Origin: Pseudonocardia nematodicida
GTDB taxonomy: Bacteria; Actinomycetota; Actinomycetes; Mycobacteriales; Pseudonocardiaceae
DNA: 64,000 bases
Direction of reading: 5' to 3'
Assembly (NCBI RefSeq): GCF_040105385.1
Contig: NZ_JBEDNQ010000001.1
Coordinates: 496,001 to 560,000, forward strand
The translations under genes and the position numbers were made by a program. Below, piece after piece: positions 25,690 to 34,548 of this stretch. The notes under the pieces are model-generated. The model did no database searches and was not told where the DNA came from. It was given only the letters and a program-made list of their open reading frames with translations. Numbering within the stretch: the stretch's first letter is position 1; each line of letters starts with the position of its first letter.

Positions 25690-26991
25690 CTATCTGGGCG
25701 GTGCGTTCGGGTAGGTGTGCCCGGTGGGTGTCGTGGTCTGGACGCCGTCGGGTGTGTGTTCGACTTTCCAGCCGGGTTGTTCGCGGAGGTAGTTGTGGAA
25801 TTCGCAGGTTCCGCGGCCTTGGTCGAGGGTGGTGGTTCCGTGGTCGGCGGCGCGGGTGATGTGGTCGATGTGGCGGATGGGGGCGTCGCAGTAGGCCTCG
25901 GTGCAGCGGTTGCGGGTTCGGGCGCGGATGAGTTCGTCGAGGAAGCGGGTGAAGCGGCGTTGGCGGGTGTCTCCGCCGATGACGACGCCCTGGCGGGTGA
26001 TGAGCCGGCGTAGCGTCGTGCGGCCCTTGTTGGTGGCGAGCAGGTCGGCCGGGACGGGTCCGTAGCCGGGGATCTCGGCGGGAAGCGGGGACTCGGGGTC
26101 GATCAGTGCCTCGACCGGGATCATGACCTGGACGTGCAGGTCGATGTCGGTGGCGTGGGTCTTGCCGGTGAGGCGTTCGACGAGGGTGTCGGCCATAACC
26201 TGCCCCCGGGTGCGGGTCAGCGGCTCGGGGCTGGCCGAGAGGTCGCGGTGGGCCTTGTCCAAGGCGGCCAGGCAGCCGACGGCCTGCTCGACGGGCAGGT
26301 GGGCGGTCAGGAACGCCATCCCGTCCGCGGCGGGGCGCACGGTGACCCGGCGCGTCTTCTTCGCCGCCTCGCACCGCTTCGCGAAGTCGGCGGGGGCGAT
26401 CTCGGCGACCAGCCGCCGGGTCAGATCCCGCAGGCGTCCGATCCCGAGGCGGGTGAGGTCGTGTTCGGCCAGGCGCCGGTCGAGTTCGGCGCGCTGGTCG
26501 GGGGTCAGGGTGTCGGCGGCGGTGACGATGGCTGTGATCTTGTCGGCGTCGAGCTCGCCGGCGAGGAACAGGGCGCGCAGGTGGTCGAACCCGTTGTGCA
26601 GGTCGCGGGCGACGCGGATCCGGGTGCGGCCGTGGTGGGGTGAGGTGCGGCAGGCCAGCGCGATCTGCGCGGCGATGCTGCGTTCGAGCTTCTCGGGGTC
26701 GATGGTCTCGGCGGCCTGGGCGCCGGCGGCATCGATCCTCGCGGCGACGTGGGCGCGGGCGAAGTCGTGGGCGGTGTCGTGCAGCGCGGCGTCGAGCCGG
26801 TTGAGCTGGGTCTTCAGTCGGCGGATCCGGTCGATCCGCTCCGGATCGGTGCGCCCGGCGCCGGCCGAGGCCAGCAGCCGGTCCACGGCTGCTTCGACGA
26901 ACACCAGGTCGAGCTCGGCGTCGGAGAACGCGGGCAGCTCCTCGTCGTCCAGGTCGTAGCCCGGGATCGGGGGTTCGAGGAGCGCGGTCAT
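25690..26991 (-). CDS. DUF222 / 13E12-repeat family protein with C-terminal HNH nuclease domain
   Basis: This 433-residue protein has the long helical DUF222 region (about 40-330) and a C-terminal HNH module (about 365-415): RCTEAYCDAPIRHIDHI, then GRGTCEFHNYLREQPGW. The first histidine pair and the Cys/His metal ligands are kept. The usual asparagine before G-x-x-x-C reads Gln (LDQGRGTC). These proteins occur in many copies in mycobacteria and relatives, and several M. tuberculosis 13E12 genes are reported to be LexA-controlled. Here a perfect SOS box sits just upstream. ATG 26991 follows GTGGAG. Function in DNA damage or mobility is inferred. Confidence 0.88.
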   Translation of the reverse strand: MTALLEPPIPGYDLDDEELPAFSDAELDLVFVEAAVDRLLASAGAGRTDPERIDRIRRLKTQLNRLDAALHDTAHDFARAHVAARIDAAGAQAAETIDPEKLERSIAAQIALACRTSPHHGRTRIRVARDLHNGFDHLRALFLAGELDADKITAIVTAADTLTPDQRAELDRRLAEHDLTRLGIGRLRDLTRRLVAEIAPADFAKRCEAAKKTRRVTVRPAADGMAFLTAHLPVEQAVGCLAALDKAHRDLSASPEPLTRTRGQVMADTLVERLTGKTHATDIDLHVQVMIPVEALIDPESPLPAEIPGYGPVPADLLATNKGRTTLRRLITRQGVVIGGDTRQRRFTRFLDELIRARTRNRCTEAYCDAPIRHIDHITRAADHGTTTLDQGRGTCEFHNYLREQPGWKVEHTPDGVQTTTPTGHTYPNAPPR

Positions 26992-27005
26992 GCACTCCAC
27001 TCTAC

Positions 27006-27021
27006 TCGAACGCCAGTTCGA
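27006..27021 (-). promoter_or_regulatory. SOS (LexA) box upstream of the HNH gene
   Basis: TCGAAC-GCCA-GTTCGA is a perfect match to the Gram-positive/actinobacterial LexA operator pattern (CGAAC-N4-GTTCG with matching flanks). It ends 15 bases before the ATG at 26991. The position suggests that LexA represses this gene until DNA damage. Confidence 0.85.
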
Positions 27022-27094
27022 TTGCGACACCTTGTCCACACGCGGCGACGCGTCCCACGTGTCGACCACCACCCCACCCCGGACCCCGCCGATC

Positions 27095-27129
27095 TTCTAC
27101 TTCCGGTAGAACTACTACTGGACGTAGAA
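27095..27129 (+). promoter_or_regulatory. Paired inverted sites, candidate operator of the cyd operon
   Basis: Two 17-bp elements of form TTCTAC-N5-GTAG(A/T)A lie in opposite orientation, 27095-27111 and 27129-27113, with one base (27112) between them. Both spacers contain TCC. The pair covers positions -57 to -23 relative to the cydA ATG. The AT-rich, symmetric layout stands out from the surrounding GC-rich DNA and suits a dimeric regulator. It does not match the Rex consensus; the TAC/GTA arms recall BlaI-family sites, by weak analogy only. Confidence 0.55.
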
Positions 27130-27151
27130 TTTCGCGGAGGGCGGGACCGGG

Positions 27152-28630
27152 ATGGACGCGCTGGACCTGGCACGCTGGCAGTTCGGGATCACGACCGTCT
27201 ACCACTTCCTGTTCGTGCCGCTGACGATCGGCCTCTCGGTCATCGTCGCCTCGCTGCAGACCGCGTGGTTCCGCACCGGCCGCACCGAGTACCTGCGCGC
27301 CACCAAGTTCTTCGGGAAGCTCTTCCTGATCAACTTCGCGATGGGCGTGGTCACCGGGATCGTCCAGGAGTTCCAGTTCGGGATGAACTGGAGCACCTAC
27401 TCCACCTTCGTCGGCGACGTCTTCGGCGCCCCGCTGGCGATGGAGGCGCTGATCGCGTTCTTCCTGGAGTCGACCTTCATCGGGCTCTGGATCTTCGGGT
27501 GGGACCGGCTGCGCAAGGGCGTCCACCTGGCCTGCATCTGGGCCGCGGCGATCGGGTCGAACCTGTCGGCGTACTTCATCCTCGCCGCGAACGCGTGGAT
27601 GCGGAACCCGGTCGGCTACGAGGTCGACCCGGTCACCGGCCGGGCCCGGCTCACCGACATCGGTGCGGTGCTGATGAACCCGCAGGCCTGGTCGACCTAC
27701 TTCCACGTGATCGCGGCGTCGTTCGTGATCGCCGGGCTGTTCGTGGCCGCGGTCAGCGCCTGGAAGCTGATGAAGGAGCGGTGGCCGAGCGACGGCGCAC
27801 CCACTCCGCACGCCTCCGAGCACGAGCTGTTCCGCAAGAGCATGCGCGCCGGGTTCGTCGTCACCGCGATCGCCGGGATGCTCGTCGTCGCCTCCGGGGA
27901 CCACCAGGCCAAGCTCGCCACCCAGTACGAGCCGATGAAGCTCGCCGCCGCCGAGGCGCTGTGGCAGACCGAGGAGTCGGCCGGGTTCTCGCTGTTCGCC
28001 GTCGGTGACATCCAGGGCAGCCGCAACCACATCAACGTCCAGATCCCGGGCGTGCTGAGCTTCCTGGCCACCGGCAGCCCGTGGGGCGAGGTGCAGGGCA
28101 TCGAGAACGTCCAGGCCTCCTACGAGCAGCTCTACGGGCCCGGGGACTACACGCCCAACATCGCCGTCCTGTACTGGTCGTTCCGGCTGATGATGGGACT
28201 CGGCCTGGCCGGCGTCGCCGTCTCGGTGGCCGGGCTGTGGCTGACCCGCCGCGGACGGCTGCCCGGCTTCACCCGCGACGGCGCACCCGCCCCGGCGGGA
28301 CGCGCGCACCGCTGGATGTACCGGGCCGTCGTCGCGGCACTGCCCGCGGCACTAGCGGGCAACATCTTCGGCTGGATCCTCACCGAGATGGGCCGCCAGC
28401 CCTGGACGGTGCACGGCGAGCTGCTGACCGCCGCCAGCGTCTCCCCCGGCGTGAGCCTGGGCCAGGTCGCGTTCTCCCTGGCGGCCTTCACCGCGCTCTA
28501 CGGCGTGCTCGCCGTCGTCGAGGCCGGCCTGCTGTTCCGCTACGTGAAGGCCGGCCCGGGCGCGGCGATGCCCTACCCCGACGAGACGACCCCCGAGCCC
28601 GAGCGCCGCGCCCCGGCGTTCTCCTACTAG
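27152..28630 (+). CDS. cydA: Cytochrome bd ubiquinol oxidase subunit I
   Basis: This 492-residue membrane protein carries the three hemes of cytochrome bd and the quinol site. His18 in QFGITTVYHFLFVPLTIG is the heme b595/d ligand region. GRQPWTVHG precedes the C-terminal helices, and the Q-loop is of the short type, with about nine membrane segments. The enzyme reduces oxygen to water with quinol, at high affinity and without proton pumping. A ribosome site (GCGGAGGG) precedes ATG 27152. It heads cydABDC and sits behind a two-site candidate operator. Confidence 0.97.
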   Translation: MDALDLARWQFGITTVYHFLFVPLTIGLSVIVASLQTAWFRTGRTEYLRATKFFGKLFLINFAMGVVTGIVQEFQFGMNWSTYSTFVGDVFGAPLAMEALIAFFLESTFIGLWIFGWDRLRKGVHLACIWAAAIGSNLSAYFILAANAWMRNPVGYEVDPVTGRARLTDIGAVLMNPQAWSTYFHVIAASFVIAGLFVAAVSAWKLMKERWPSDGAPTPHASEHELFRKSMRAGFVVTAIAGMLVVASGDHQAKLATQYEPMKLAAAEALWQTEESAGFSLFAVGDIQGSRNHINVQIPGVLSFLATGSPWGEVQGIENVQASYEQLYGPGDYTPNIAVLYWSFRLMMGLGLAGVAVSVAGLWLTRRGRLPGFTRDGAPAPAGRAHRWMYRAVVAALPAALAGNIFGWILTEMGRQPWTVHGELLTAASVSPGVSLGQVAFSLAAFTALYGVLAVVEAGLLFRYVKAGPGAAMPYPDETTPEPERRAPAFSY

Positions 28631-28640
28631 GAGCACGATC

Positions 28641-29666
28641 ATGGACCTGCCCACCGCCTGGTTCCTCGCCGTCGCCGTGCTCTGGACCGGCTACCTGGTC
28701 CTGGAGGGCTTCGACTTCGGCGTCGGGATGCTGCTGCGCGCCTTCGGCCGCGACGAGGACGACCGCGAGGTCACCCTCGGCGCGATCGGCCCGGTCTGGG
28801 ACGGCAACGAGGTCTGGCTGATCGCCGCCGTCGGCGCGATGTTCGCCGCCTTCCCCGCCTGGTACGCCGCCACCTTCTCCGGCTTCTACCTGCCGGTGCT
28901 GTTCGTGCTGCTGGCGCTGATCGTGCGCGGGGTCGGGCTGGAGTACCGGGTCAAGCGCGACGACGCCGCCTGGAAGTTCCGGTGGGACCTCTGCATCGGG
29001 CTCGGTTCGCTGGTGCCCGCGTTCGTCTGGGGCATGGTCCTGGCCAATCTGGTCCGCGGTCTCCCGACGACGGCCACCGCTCCGGGACCGGGTGCCAACA
29101 CCGTCGTGACGGCCTCGCTCGCGGATCTCTTCAACGGCTACGCACTGCTCGGCGGGCTGGTGACGACGACGCTGTTCCTGTTGCACGGTGCGGTGTTCCT
29201 GTCCCTGAAGACCGACGGCCCGGTCCGCTACCGGGCGCGGCGGTTCGCCGTCGTCACCGTGGTGCCGGTGCTGCTGCTGACGATCGCGTTCCTGACCGCG
29301 ACCCTGGCGCTGCGGCTGCCGTCCTGGACCACGCCGGTGGCGTGGGCGGCCGGGCTGGCACTGGTCCTGGCCGGGATCGCGCTGCTGCTCGGCCGGGAGG
29401 GCTGGGCCTTCACCGCGACGGCGACGGCGATCGGCGGGCTGTCGGTGGTCCTGTTCGGCCAGCTGTACCCCGAGCTGCTGGTGAGCACCACCGACCCGGC
29501 GCACACCCTGACGGTGGCGAACGCCGCGAGCGCGCCCTACACGCTGACCGTGATGAGCTGGGTCGCGGTGGTGTTCCTGCCGCTGGTGCTGGGCTACCAG
29601 GCGTGGAGCTACTGGGTCTTCCGCAAGCGCCTGGGCGGCGCGCGGGTCGAACCGGCCGTGCAGTGA
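28641..29666 (+). CDS. cydB: Cytochrome bd ubiquinol oxidase subunit II
   Basis: This 341-residue protein has about eight membrane segments and the family N-terminus (WFLAVAVLWTGYLVLEGFDF, then GPVWDGNEVWLIAAVGAMFA). It is the structural partner of CydA. AGGAGCACGATC before ATG 28641 is a clear ribosome site, 10 nt after the cydA stop. Its TGA overlaps the GTG of cydD (GTGA), coupling oxidase subunits to the assembly exporter. Confidence 0.97.
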   Translation: MDLPTAWFLAVAVLWTGYLVLEGFDFGVGMLLRAFGRDEDDREVTLGAIGPVWDGNEVWLIAAVGAMFAAFPAWYAATFSGFYLPVLFVLLALIVRGVGLEYRVKRDDAAWKFRWDLCIGLGSLVPAFVWGMVLANLVRGLPTTATAPGPGANTVVTASLADLFNGYALLGGLVTTTLFLLHGAVFLSLKTDGPVRYRARRFAVVTVVPVLLLTIAFLTATLALRLPSWTTPVAWAAGLALVLAGIALLLGREGWAFTATATAIGGLSVVLFGQLYPELLVSTTDPAHTLTVANAASAPYTLTVMSWVAVVFLPLVLGYQAWSYWVFRKRLGGARVEPAVQ

Positions 29667-31330
29667 GCAGTCCGACGACGACGAGCGCCCCGCCCGTCGA
29701 CCCGCGGCTGCTCCGCACCGCGACGGCGGTCCGCACCCACCTGCTCGTCGCCGCGGCCTGCGGGGTCGCGGTCACCGGGCTGATCCTGGCCCAGGCCTGG
29801 CTGCTGTCCCGCGCGATCGCCGGCGCCACCACCGGCACCCCGTTCGGCGCGCTGGTGCCGCTCGTCGTCGGCGTGGCGGTCATCGCGCTGGCCCGCGCGG
29901 TGCTGTCCTACGGCGCCGAGGCCACCGCGCTGCGCAGCGCGGCCCGCGCGAAGTCCCAGTTGCGGATGCGGCTGGTGCACCGGCTCGCCGTCGCCCCACC
30001 GGACCCGTCGCGTTCCACCGGCGAGCTCGTCACCCTCGCGACCCGCGGCCTCGACGCGCTCGACGACTACTTCGCCCGCTACCTGCCCCAGCTCGTCCTG
30101 GCGGTGCTGGTGCCGGTCGCGGTGCTGGTCGTCGTCGCCGAGGCGGACTGGATCTCCGCGATCGTCATCGGGATCACCCTGCCGCTGATCCCGGTCTTCA
30201 TGGCGCTGATCGGGCTCTACACACGGGCCCGCACCGACCGGCAGTGGCGGATGCTGTCCCGGCTCGGCGGGCACTTCCTCGACGTCGTCCAGGGCCTGCC
30301 GACGCTCGCGCTGTTCCGGCGCGCGGGCGTGGTGGCCGAGAAGGTCCGGGACACCACCGAGGAGCACCGCCGGGCCACCATGGGCACCCTGCGGGTCGCC
30401 TTCCTGTCCGCGTTCGTGCTGGAGCTGGTGGCGACGCTGTCGGTGGCGCTGGTCGCCGTCGAGGTCGGGCTGCGGTTGCTCTACGGCAACCTGGACTACG
30501 CCACCGCGCTGTTCGTGCTGATCCTCGCGCCCGAGGCCTACCTGCCGCTGCGGGAGGTCGGGGCGCGGTTCCACGCCAGCATGGAGGGCGTCGCGGCGGC
30601 CCGGCAGGTGTTCGACGAGCTGGACCGGCCCGGCACCACGCGGGGAACGGGCACCGCGCCGCCGCAGGCCCCCGCCCCCGCCGGACGCAGGCTGGTCGTC
30701 CGGGACCTGCGGGTGCGCTACCCCGGAACCCCCGGCGACGCCCTGCACGGACTGGACCTCGACGTCCGGCCCGGTGAGACCGTGCTGCTGCGCGGACCGT
30801 CGGGCGCGGGCAAGTCGACGCTGCTCGGTGTGCTGCTCGGGTTCGTCGCGCCGAGCGGCGGGCAGGTGCGCGCCGACGGGGCCGACCTCGCGGAACTGGA
30901 CCTCGACGCCTGGCGCCGCACCGTCGCCTGGGTCCCGCAGCACCCGCACCTGTTCGCCGGGTCGGTCGCCGACAACGTCCGGCTCGGCGAGCCGGACGCC
31001 TCCGACGACGCGGTGCGCGACGCGGCCCGGCGCGCCGGGCTGCACGCCGTCGTCGCGCGGCTGCCGCAGGGCTGGGACACCCCGCTCGGCGAGGGCGGTG
31101 CCCGGCTGTCGTCGGGCGAGCGTCAGCGGGTGGCCCTGGCGCGGGCGTTCCTGCGCGACGCCCCGCTGGTGCTGCTCGACGAACCCACCGCGCACCTCGA
31201 CCCCGACTCGGCCACGGTCGTCCGCGCCGCCGCGGCGGACCTGCTCGCCGGCCGGACCGCGATCGTCGTCGCGCACGACGACGGCTGGGACGCCGTCGCC
31301 GACCGCACCACACACCTGGACCCCCGGTGA
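29663..31330 (+). CDS. cydD: Heterodimeric ABC exporter subunit CydD (cytochrome bd assembly)
   Basis: The 555-residue protein has a six-helix membrane domain (about 20-315) and a nucleotide-binding domain with Walker A GPSGAGKST, signature LSSGERQRVALARAF, Walker B LVLLDEPTAHLD and the switch histidine in VAHDD. CydDC exports glutathione or cysteine in E. coli, or handles heme, and is needed to mature cytochrome bd. In actinomycetes the substrate thiol is uncertain. GTG 29663 overlaps the cydB stop, and its own TGA overlaps the cydC GTG. Confidence 0.95.
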   Translation: MSSPTTTSAPPVDPRLLRTATAVRTHLLVAAACGVAVTGLILAQAWLLSRAIAGATTGTPFGALVPLVVGVAVIALARAVLSYGAEATALRSAARAKSQLRMRLVHRLAVAPPDPSRSTGELVTLATRGLDALDDYFARYLPQLVLAVLVPVAVLVVVAEADWISAIVIGITLPLIPVFMALIGLYTRARTDRQWRMLSRLGGHFLDVVQGLPTLALFRRAGVVAEKVRDTTEEHRRATMGTLRVAFLSAFVLELVATLSVALVAVEVGLRLLYGNLDYATALFVLILAPEAYLPLREVGARFHASMEGVAAARQVFDELDRPGTTRGTGTAPPQAPAPAGRRLVVRDLRVRYPGTPGDALHGLDLDVRPGETVLLRGPSGAGKSTLLGVLLGFVAPSGGQVRADGADLAELDLDAWRRTVAWVPQHPHLFAGSVADNVRLGEPDASDDAVRDAARRAGLHAVVARLPQGWDTPLGEGGARLSSGERQRVALARAFLRDAPLVLLDEPTAHLDPDSATVVRAAAADLLAGRTAIVVAHDDGWDAVADRTTHLDPR

Positions 31331-33042
31331 GCGCGCGCACCCTCACCGGGCCCTGGTCGCTCGCTGCGACCGTGTTGCGGCCCCGCGCCCGCGGCGTGCT
31401 CGGCGGGGCGCTGCTCGGCGCGCTCGCCACCGCCTGCGGGGCGGGGCTGCTGTCCCTGGCGGCTTGGCTGCTCGCCACCGCCGCCCAGCACCCGCCGGTG
31501 ACCGCGCTGAGCGTCGCCGTGGTGCTCACCCGGGCGCTCGGCGTCGGCCGCGGGGTCGCCCGCTACGCCGAGCGGCTGGTCGGACACGACGCCGCCCTGC
31601 GCGCGCTGTCCGACCTGCGCGGCCGGGTCTACGCCCGGCTCGCCGCCACCGAGCCGATCCACCGGTTCCGCTCCGGGGACCTGGTCTCCCGGCTGGTGTC
31701 GGACACCGACTCGGTGCAGGACCTCGTCGTGCGCGGGGTGCTGCCCCCGGTGGCCGCCGCGCTGGCCGGGTCCGGGGCCGTCCTGCTGGCGACGGCGCTG
31801 TGGGCGCCGGGTGGTGCGCTGCTGGCCGCGGGGCTGCTCCTGGCCGGCGTCGCAGTCCCGGCCCTGGCCGCGGCGCTGTCCCGCCGACCCGCCGAGCGTG
31901 CTGCCCGCGCCCGGGCGCGGCTGTCGACCGGGCTGGTCGACGTCCTCGACGGGGCACCGGACCTGATCGCCTACGGCGCGACCGGACGGGCCGTGGCCGC
32001 CGTCGAGCACGCCGACGCCGAGCTCACCCGCACCGCCCGCCGCGATGCCGCGCTGCTCGGTCTGGGTGCCGGGTCGGGCGCCCTGGTCGCCGGGCTCACC
32101 CTGGCCGGGACACTGCTGCTCGGGGTCGCGGCCGTCGACGCGGGCACGCTCGGCGCCGTCCCGATGGCCGTGCTGGTGCTGACCGCGCTGGCCGCCTTCG
32201 AGATCGTCGCCCCGCTCCCGGCCGCCGCGGCCCGGCTGGCGTCGGTCCGGGCCGGGCTGGCCCGGCTGGTGCCGGTGCTGGACGCCGAACCGGCGACGCT
32301 GCCCCGCGAGCCGGGGCTCACGCCGCTCCCCCGCCGCGGCACCCTGCGGGTCCGCGGGCTGGTCGCCGCGTGGGAGCCCGCGGAGCCCGGCTCCCGCACC
32401 GTGCTCGACGGGCTCGACCTCGAGGTCGCCCCCGGGCAGCGGGTGGCGCTGGTCGGGGCCAGCGGGTCGGGGAAGTCGACGCTGGCCGCGGTGCTGTTCC
32501 GGTTCCTGGACCCGGTCGCGGGGTCGGTCACCCTCGGCGGGCAGGAGATGACCACGCGCCCGCCCGAGGAGGTCCGCACCGTCGTCTCCGGGGTCCCCGC
32601 CGACCCGCACGTGTTCGACTCGACGGTGCGGGAGAACCTGCGGCTCGCCGCGCCGCGCGCCACCGATCACGAGCTCGCGGCGGTGCTCCGCCGGGTCGGG
32701 CTGACCGGCCTCGCCCCCGACGACGAGGTCGGCGCGCACGGGGCCCGGCTCTCCGGCGGGATGCGCCGCCGGCTGGCGCTGGCCCGTGCGCTGCTCGCCG
32801 ACCCCGCCGTCCTCGTGCTCGACGAGCCGACCGCGCACCTCGACCCGGACACCCGCGACGCCGTGCTCGACGACCTGCTCACCGCGGCCGGTGACCGCGC
32901 GGTGCTGATGATCACCCACGACCCGGTCGTCGCGGATCACGCCGACGCCGTTCTCACGCTGCGCGACAAGACGCTTCATATCCGTGACCGGGCTGGCCGC
33001 ACTGCCGCCGAACCGCCGCTCTACCCTGCTCCGAAAGCCTGA
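31327..33042 (+). CDS. cydC: Heterodimeric ABC exporter subunit CydC (cytochrome bd assembly)
   Basis: This 571-residue half-transporter pairs with CydD. It has a six-helix membrane domain, Walker A GASGSGKST, a modified signature LSGGMRRRLALARAL, Walker B VLVLDEPTAHLD and a switch histidine in MITHD. The Q in the Q-loop region is unusual here, which reads VVSGVPADPHVFDSTVREN. That suggests one of the two ATP sites may be weaker, as is common in heterodimeric exporters. It is the last gene of the operon. Confidence 0.94.
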   Translation: MSARTLTGPWSLAATVLRPRARGVLGGALLGALATACGAGLLSLAAWLLATAAQHPPVTALSVAVVLTRALGVGRGVARYAERLVGHDAALRALSDLRGRVYARLAATEPIHRFRSGDLVSRLVSDTDSVQDLVVRGVLPPVAAALAGSGAVLLATALWAPGGALLAAGLLLAGVAVPALAAALSRRPAERAARARARLSTGLVDVLDGAPDLIAYGATGRAVAAVEHADAELTRTARRDAALLGLGAGSGALVAGLTLAGTLLLGVAAVDAGTLGAVPMAVLVLTALAAFEIVAPLPAAAARLASVRAGLARLVPVLDAEPATLPREPGLTPLPRRGTLRVRGLVAAWEPAEPGSRTVLDGLDLEVAPGQRVALVGASGSGKSTLAAVLFRFLDPVAGSVTLGGQEMTTRPPEEVRTVVSGVPADPHVFDSTVRENLRLAAPRATDHELAAVLRRVGLTGLAPDDEVGAHGARLSGGMRRRLALARALLADPAVLVLDEPTAHLDPDTRDAVLDDLLTAAGDRAVLMITHDPVVADHADAVLTLRDKTLHIRDRAGRTAAEPPLYPAPKA

Positions 33043-33147
33043 ACGTGGGCGGCGGCCGAGGTCGAGTCCCTCTCAGGCCCGTCACAGGACCCCCCTGCCA
33101 CTGTGGAAACCGTGCCCGTGACCGTGACAGAACGTGAGGACCCCACC

Positions 33148-34536
33148 GTGCGAGCGCACCGCCGTCCACACTCGATCGCCCTCGCCGGGCTTCTCGCCGG
33201 CATGCTCGTGCTGGCGTCCTGCACCACCGGTGACGGGACCGACGGCGACCCGGTCACCGGCACCGCCCCGGCGTCCGAGCTCGAGGCCTCGGCACGTGCG
33301 GTGGACCTGCAGAACGGCTGGAACTGGACCCAGCAGCCCGGCCCGCTGGAGCTCGGCGTCACCCACACCCAGAACAGCCTGGACGCCACCGAGCCCGCCG
33401 AGGCCCGCCAGCGCGGCATCGACATCCTCTCCGCCCTGGGCGAGGAGTACCAGAACCACCACCTCATGGGCTTCGGCACGCTCAACCCCGAGCCGGCCCC
33501 CGGCCAGTACGACTGGGGCTCGCTGGACCGCCGGATGCAGCTGACCGAGGAGACCGGCGGCAAGGCGATGCTGACGCTGTGCTGCTCCCCGGACTGGATG
33601 AAGGGCGGCCCGCCCGGCGTCACCTCCTGGGACCGCCTGGAGATGGCCCCGCTGCCGGAGCACTTCCGCGACTACGCGAACCTCGCCGCGGAGGCCGTGC
33701 AGCGCTACCCGCAGGTCGACCGGGTGCTGGTCTGGAACGAGCTCAAGGGCTTCTACCACGAGGACCAGAACCGCTGGGACTACGAGGGCTACACCGAGCT
33801 GTACAACGAGGTCTACCGGGCGGTGAAGGAGGTCCGGCCGGACGTCCAGATCGGCGGGCCGTACGTGGTCATGAGCAGCGTCTCCCCCGACTCCGGTGAC
33901 GCCTCGGACATCCGCGGCGCCTGGGGCGCACTCGACCAGCGCCCGCTGGACGTGATCGAGTACTGGCTGGAGAACAACGTCGGCGCCGACTTCATGGTCG
34001 TCGACGGCGCCACCACCAACCGCGGCCAGCAGGACGCGATCTCACCGGTCGACGTCGGCGCCCAGAAGTTCTCGGTGATCGACGACTGGATCCAGCAGCG
34101 CACCGACCTGCCGATCTGGTGGGCCGAGTTCTACGCCAACGTCCCGGCCGAGGCCGAGGCCGGCTTCGACACCCCGGCCAGCGCCGTCTCGACGCTGGCC
34201 GCGGTGCAGGCGATGGCCCGCTCCGGTACCGAGGGCGCGCTGCTGTGGGGCCCGGAGGGCGCCGACCACCTCGCCTACTCGTCGCTGTGGACGCCGGCGA
34301 CCGAGGAGACCGGCGGTCAGCCGACCCCGCTCACCGACGCCTGGGGCTGGCTGGTCCCGCGGCTGCGGTCCGGCGACGTCGAGCTGGGCCGGGCGGAGAA
34401 CTCGTCGCTGGGCGCCTTCCGGGCCTCCGACGGCTCGGTGCTGATGATGAACCTCAGCGCCGACCCGGTCCCGGTCGAGGGCCAGGACGACATCCCCGGC
34501 TGGGCGGTCGTCCCGATGGACGGCAGCAGCTCCTAG
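33148..34536 (+). CDS. GH39-like (clan A) glycoside hydrolase lipoprotein
   Basis: From GTG 33148, which follows GAGGA at an 8-nt spacing, the protein is 462 residues with a lipoprotein signal ending in VLASC. The TIM-barrel region resembles GH39 beta-xylosidase-type enzymes: the likely acid/base is Glu in RVLVWNELKGFYH and the likely nucleophile is Glu in PIWWAEFYANV. It should act outside the membrane on plant or own polysaccharide, but the sugar is not predictable. It stands alone. Its TAG stop lies inside a 17-bp palindrome that also contains the stop of the convergent fabG-like gene. Confidence 0.8.
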   Translation: MRAHRRPHSIALAGLLAGMLVLASCTTGDGTDGDPVTGTAPASELEASARAVDLQNGWNWTQQPGPLELGVTHTQNSLDATEPAEARQRGIDILSALGEEYQNHHLMGFGTLNPEPAPGQYDWGSLDRRMQLTEETGGKAMLTLCCSPDWMKGGPPGVTSWDRLEMAPLPEHFRDYANLAAEAVQRYPQVDRVLVWNELKGFYHEDQNRWDYEGYTELYNEVYRAVKEVRPDVQIGGPYVVMSSVSPDSGDASDIRGAWGALDQRPLDVIEYWLENNVGADFMVVDGATTNRGQQDAISPVDVGAQKFSVIDDWIQQRTDLPIWWAEFYANVPAEAEAGFDTPASAVSTLAAVQAMARSGTEGALLWGPEGADHLAYSSLWTPATEETGGQPTPLTDAWGWLVPRLRSGDVELGRAENSSLGAFRASDGSVLMMNLSADPVPVEGQDDIPGWAVVPMDGSSS

Positions 34537-34548
34537 GTGACACCTAGG
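34532..34548. terminator. Palindrome containing both convergent stop codons
   Basis: CCTAGGTG-A-CACCTAGG is a perfect 17-bp palindrome centred on 34540. The TAG of the plus-strand GH39-like gene (34534-34536) and the TAG of the minus-strand fabG-like gene (34546-34544) sit at mirror positions. It is too short to be a confident intrinsic terminator alone. Confidence 0.4.

Noticed and set aside
25690..26991. Calling the DUF222-HNH gene a mobile element or transposase
   Set aside because: No terminal repeats, target duplication or transposase catalytic residues are visible; the family is repetitive in genomes but its mobility is not shown here.
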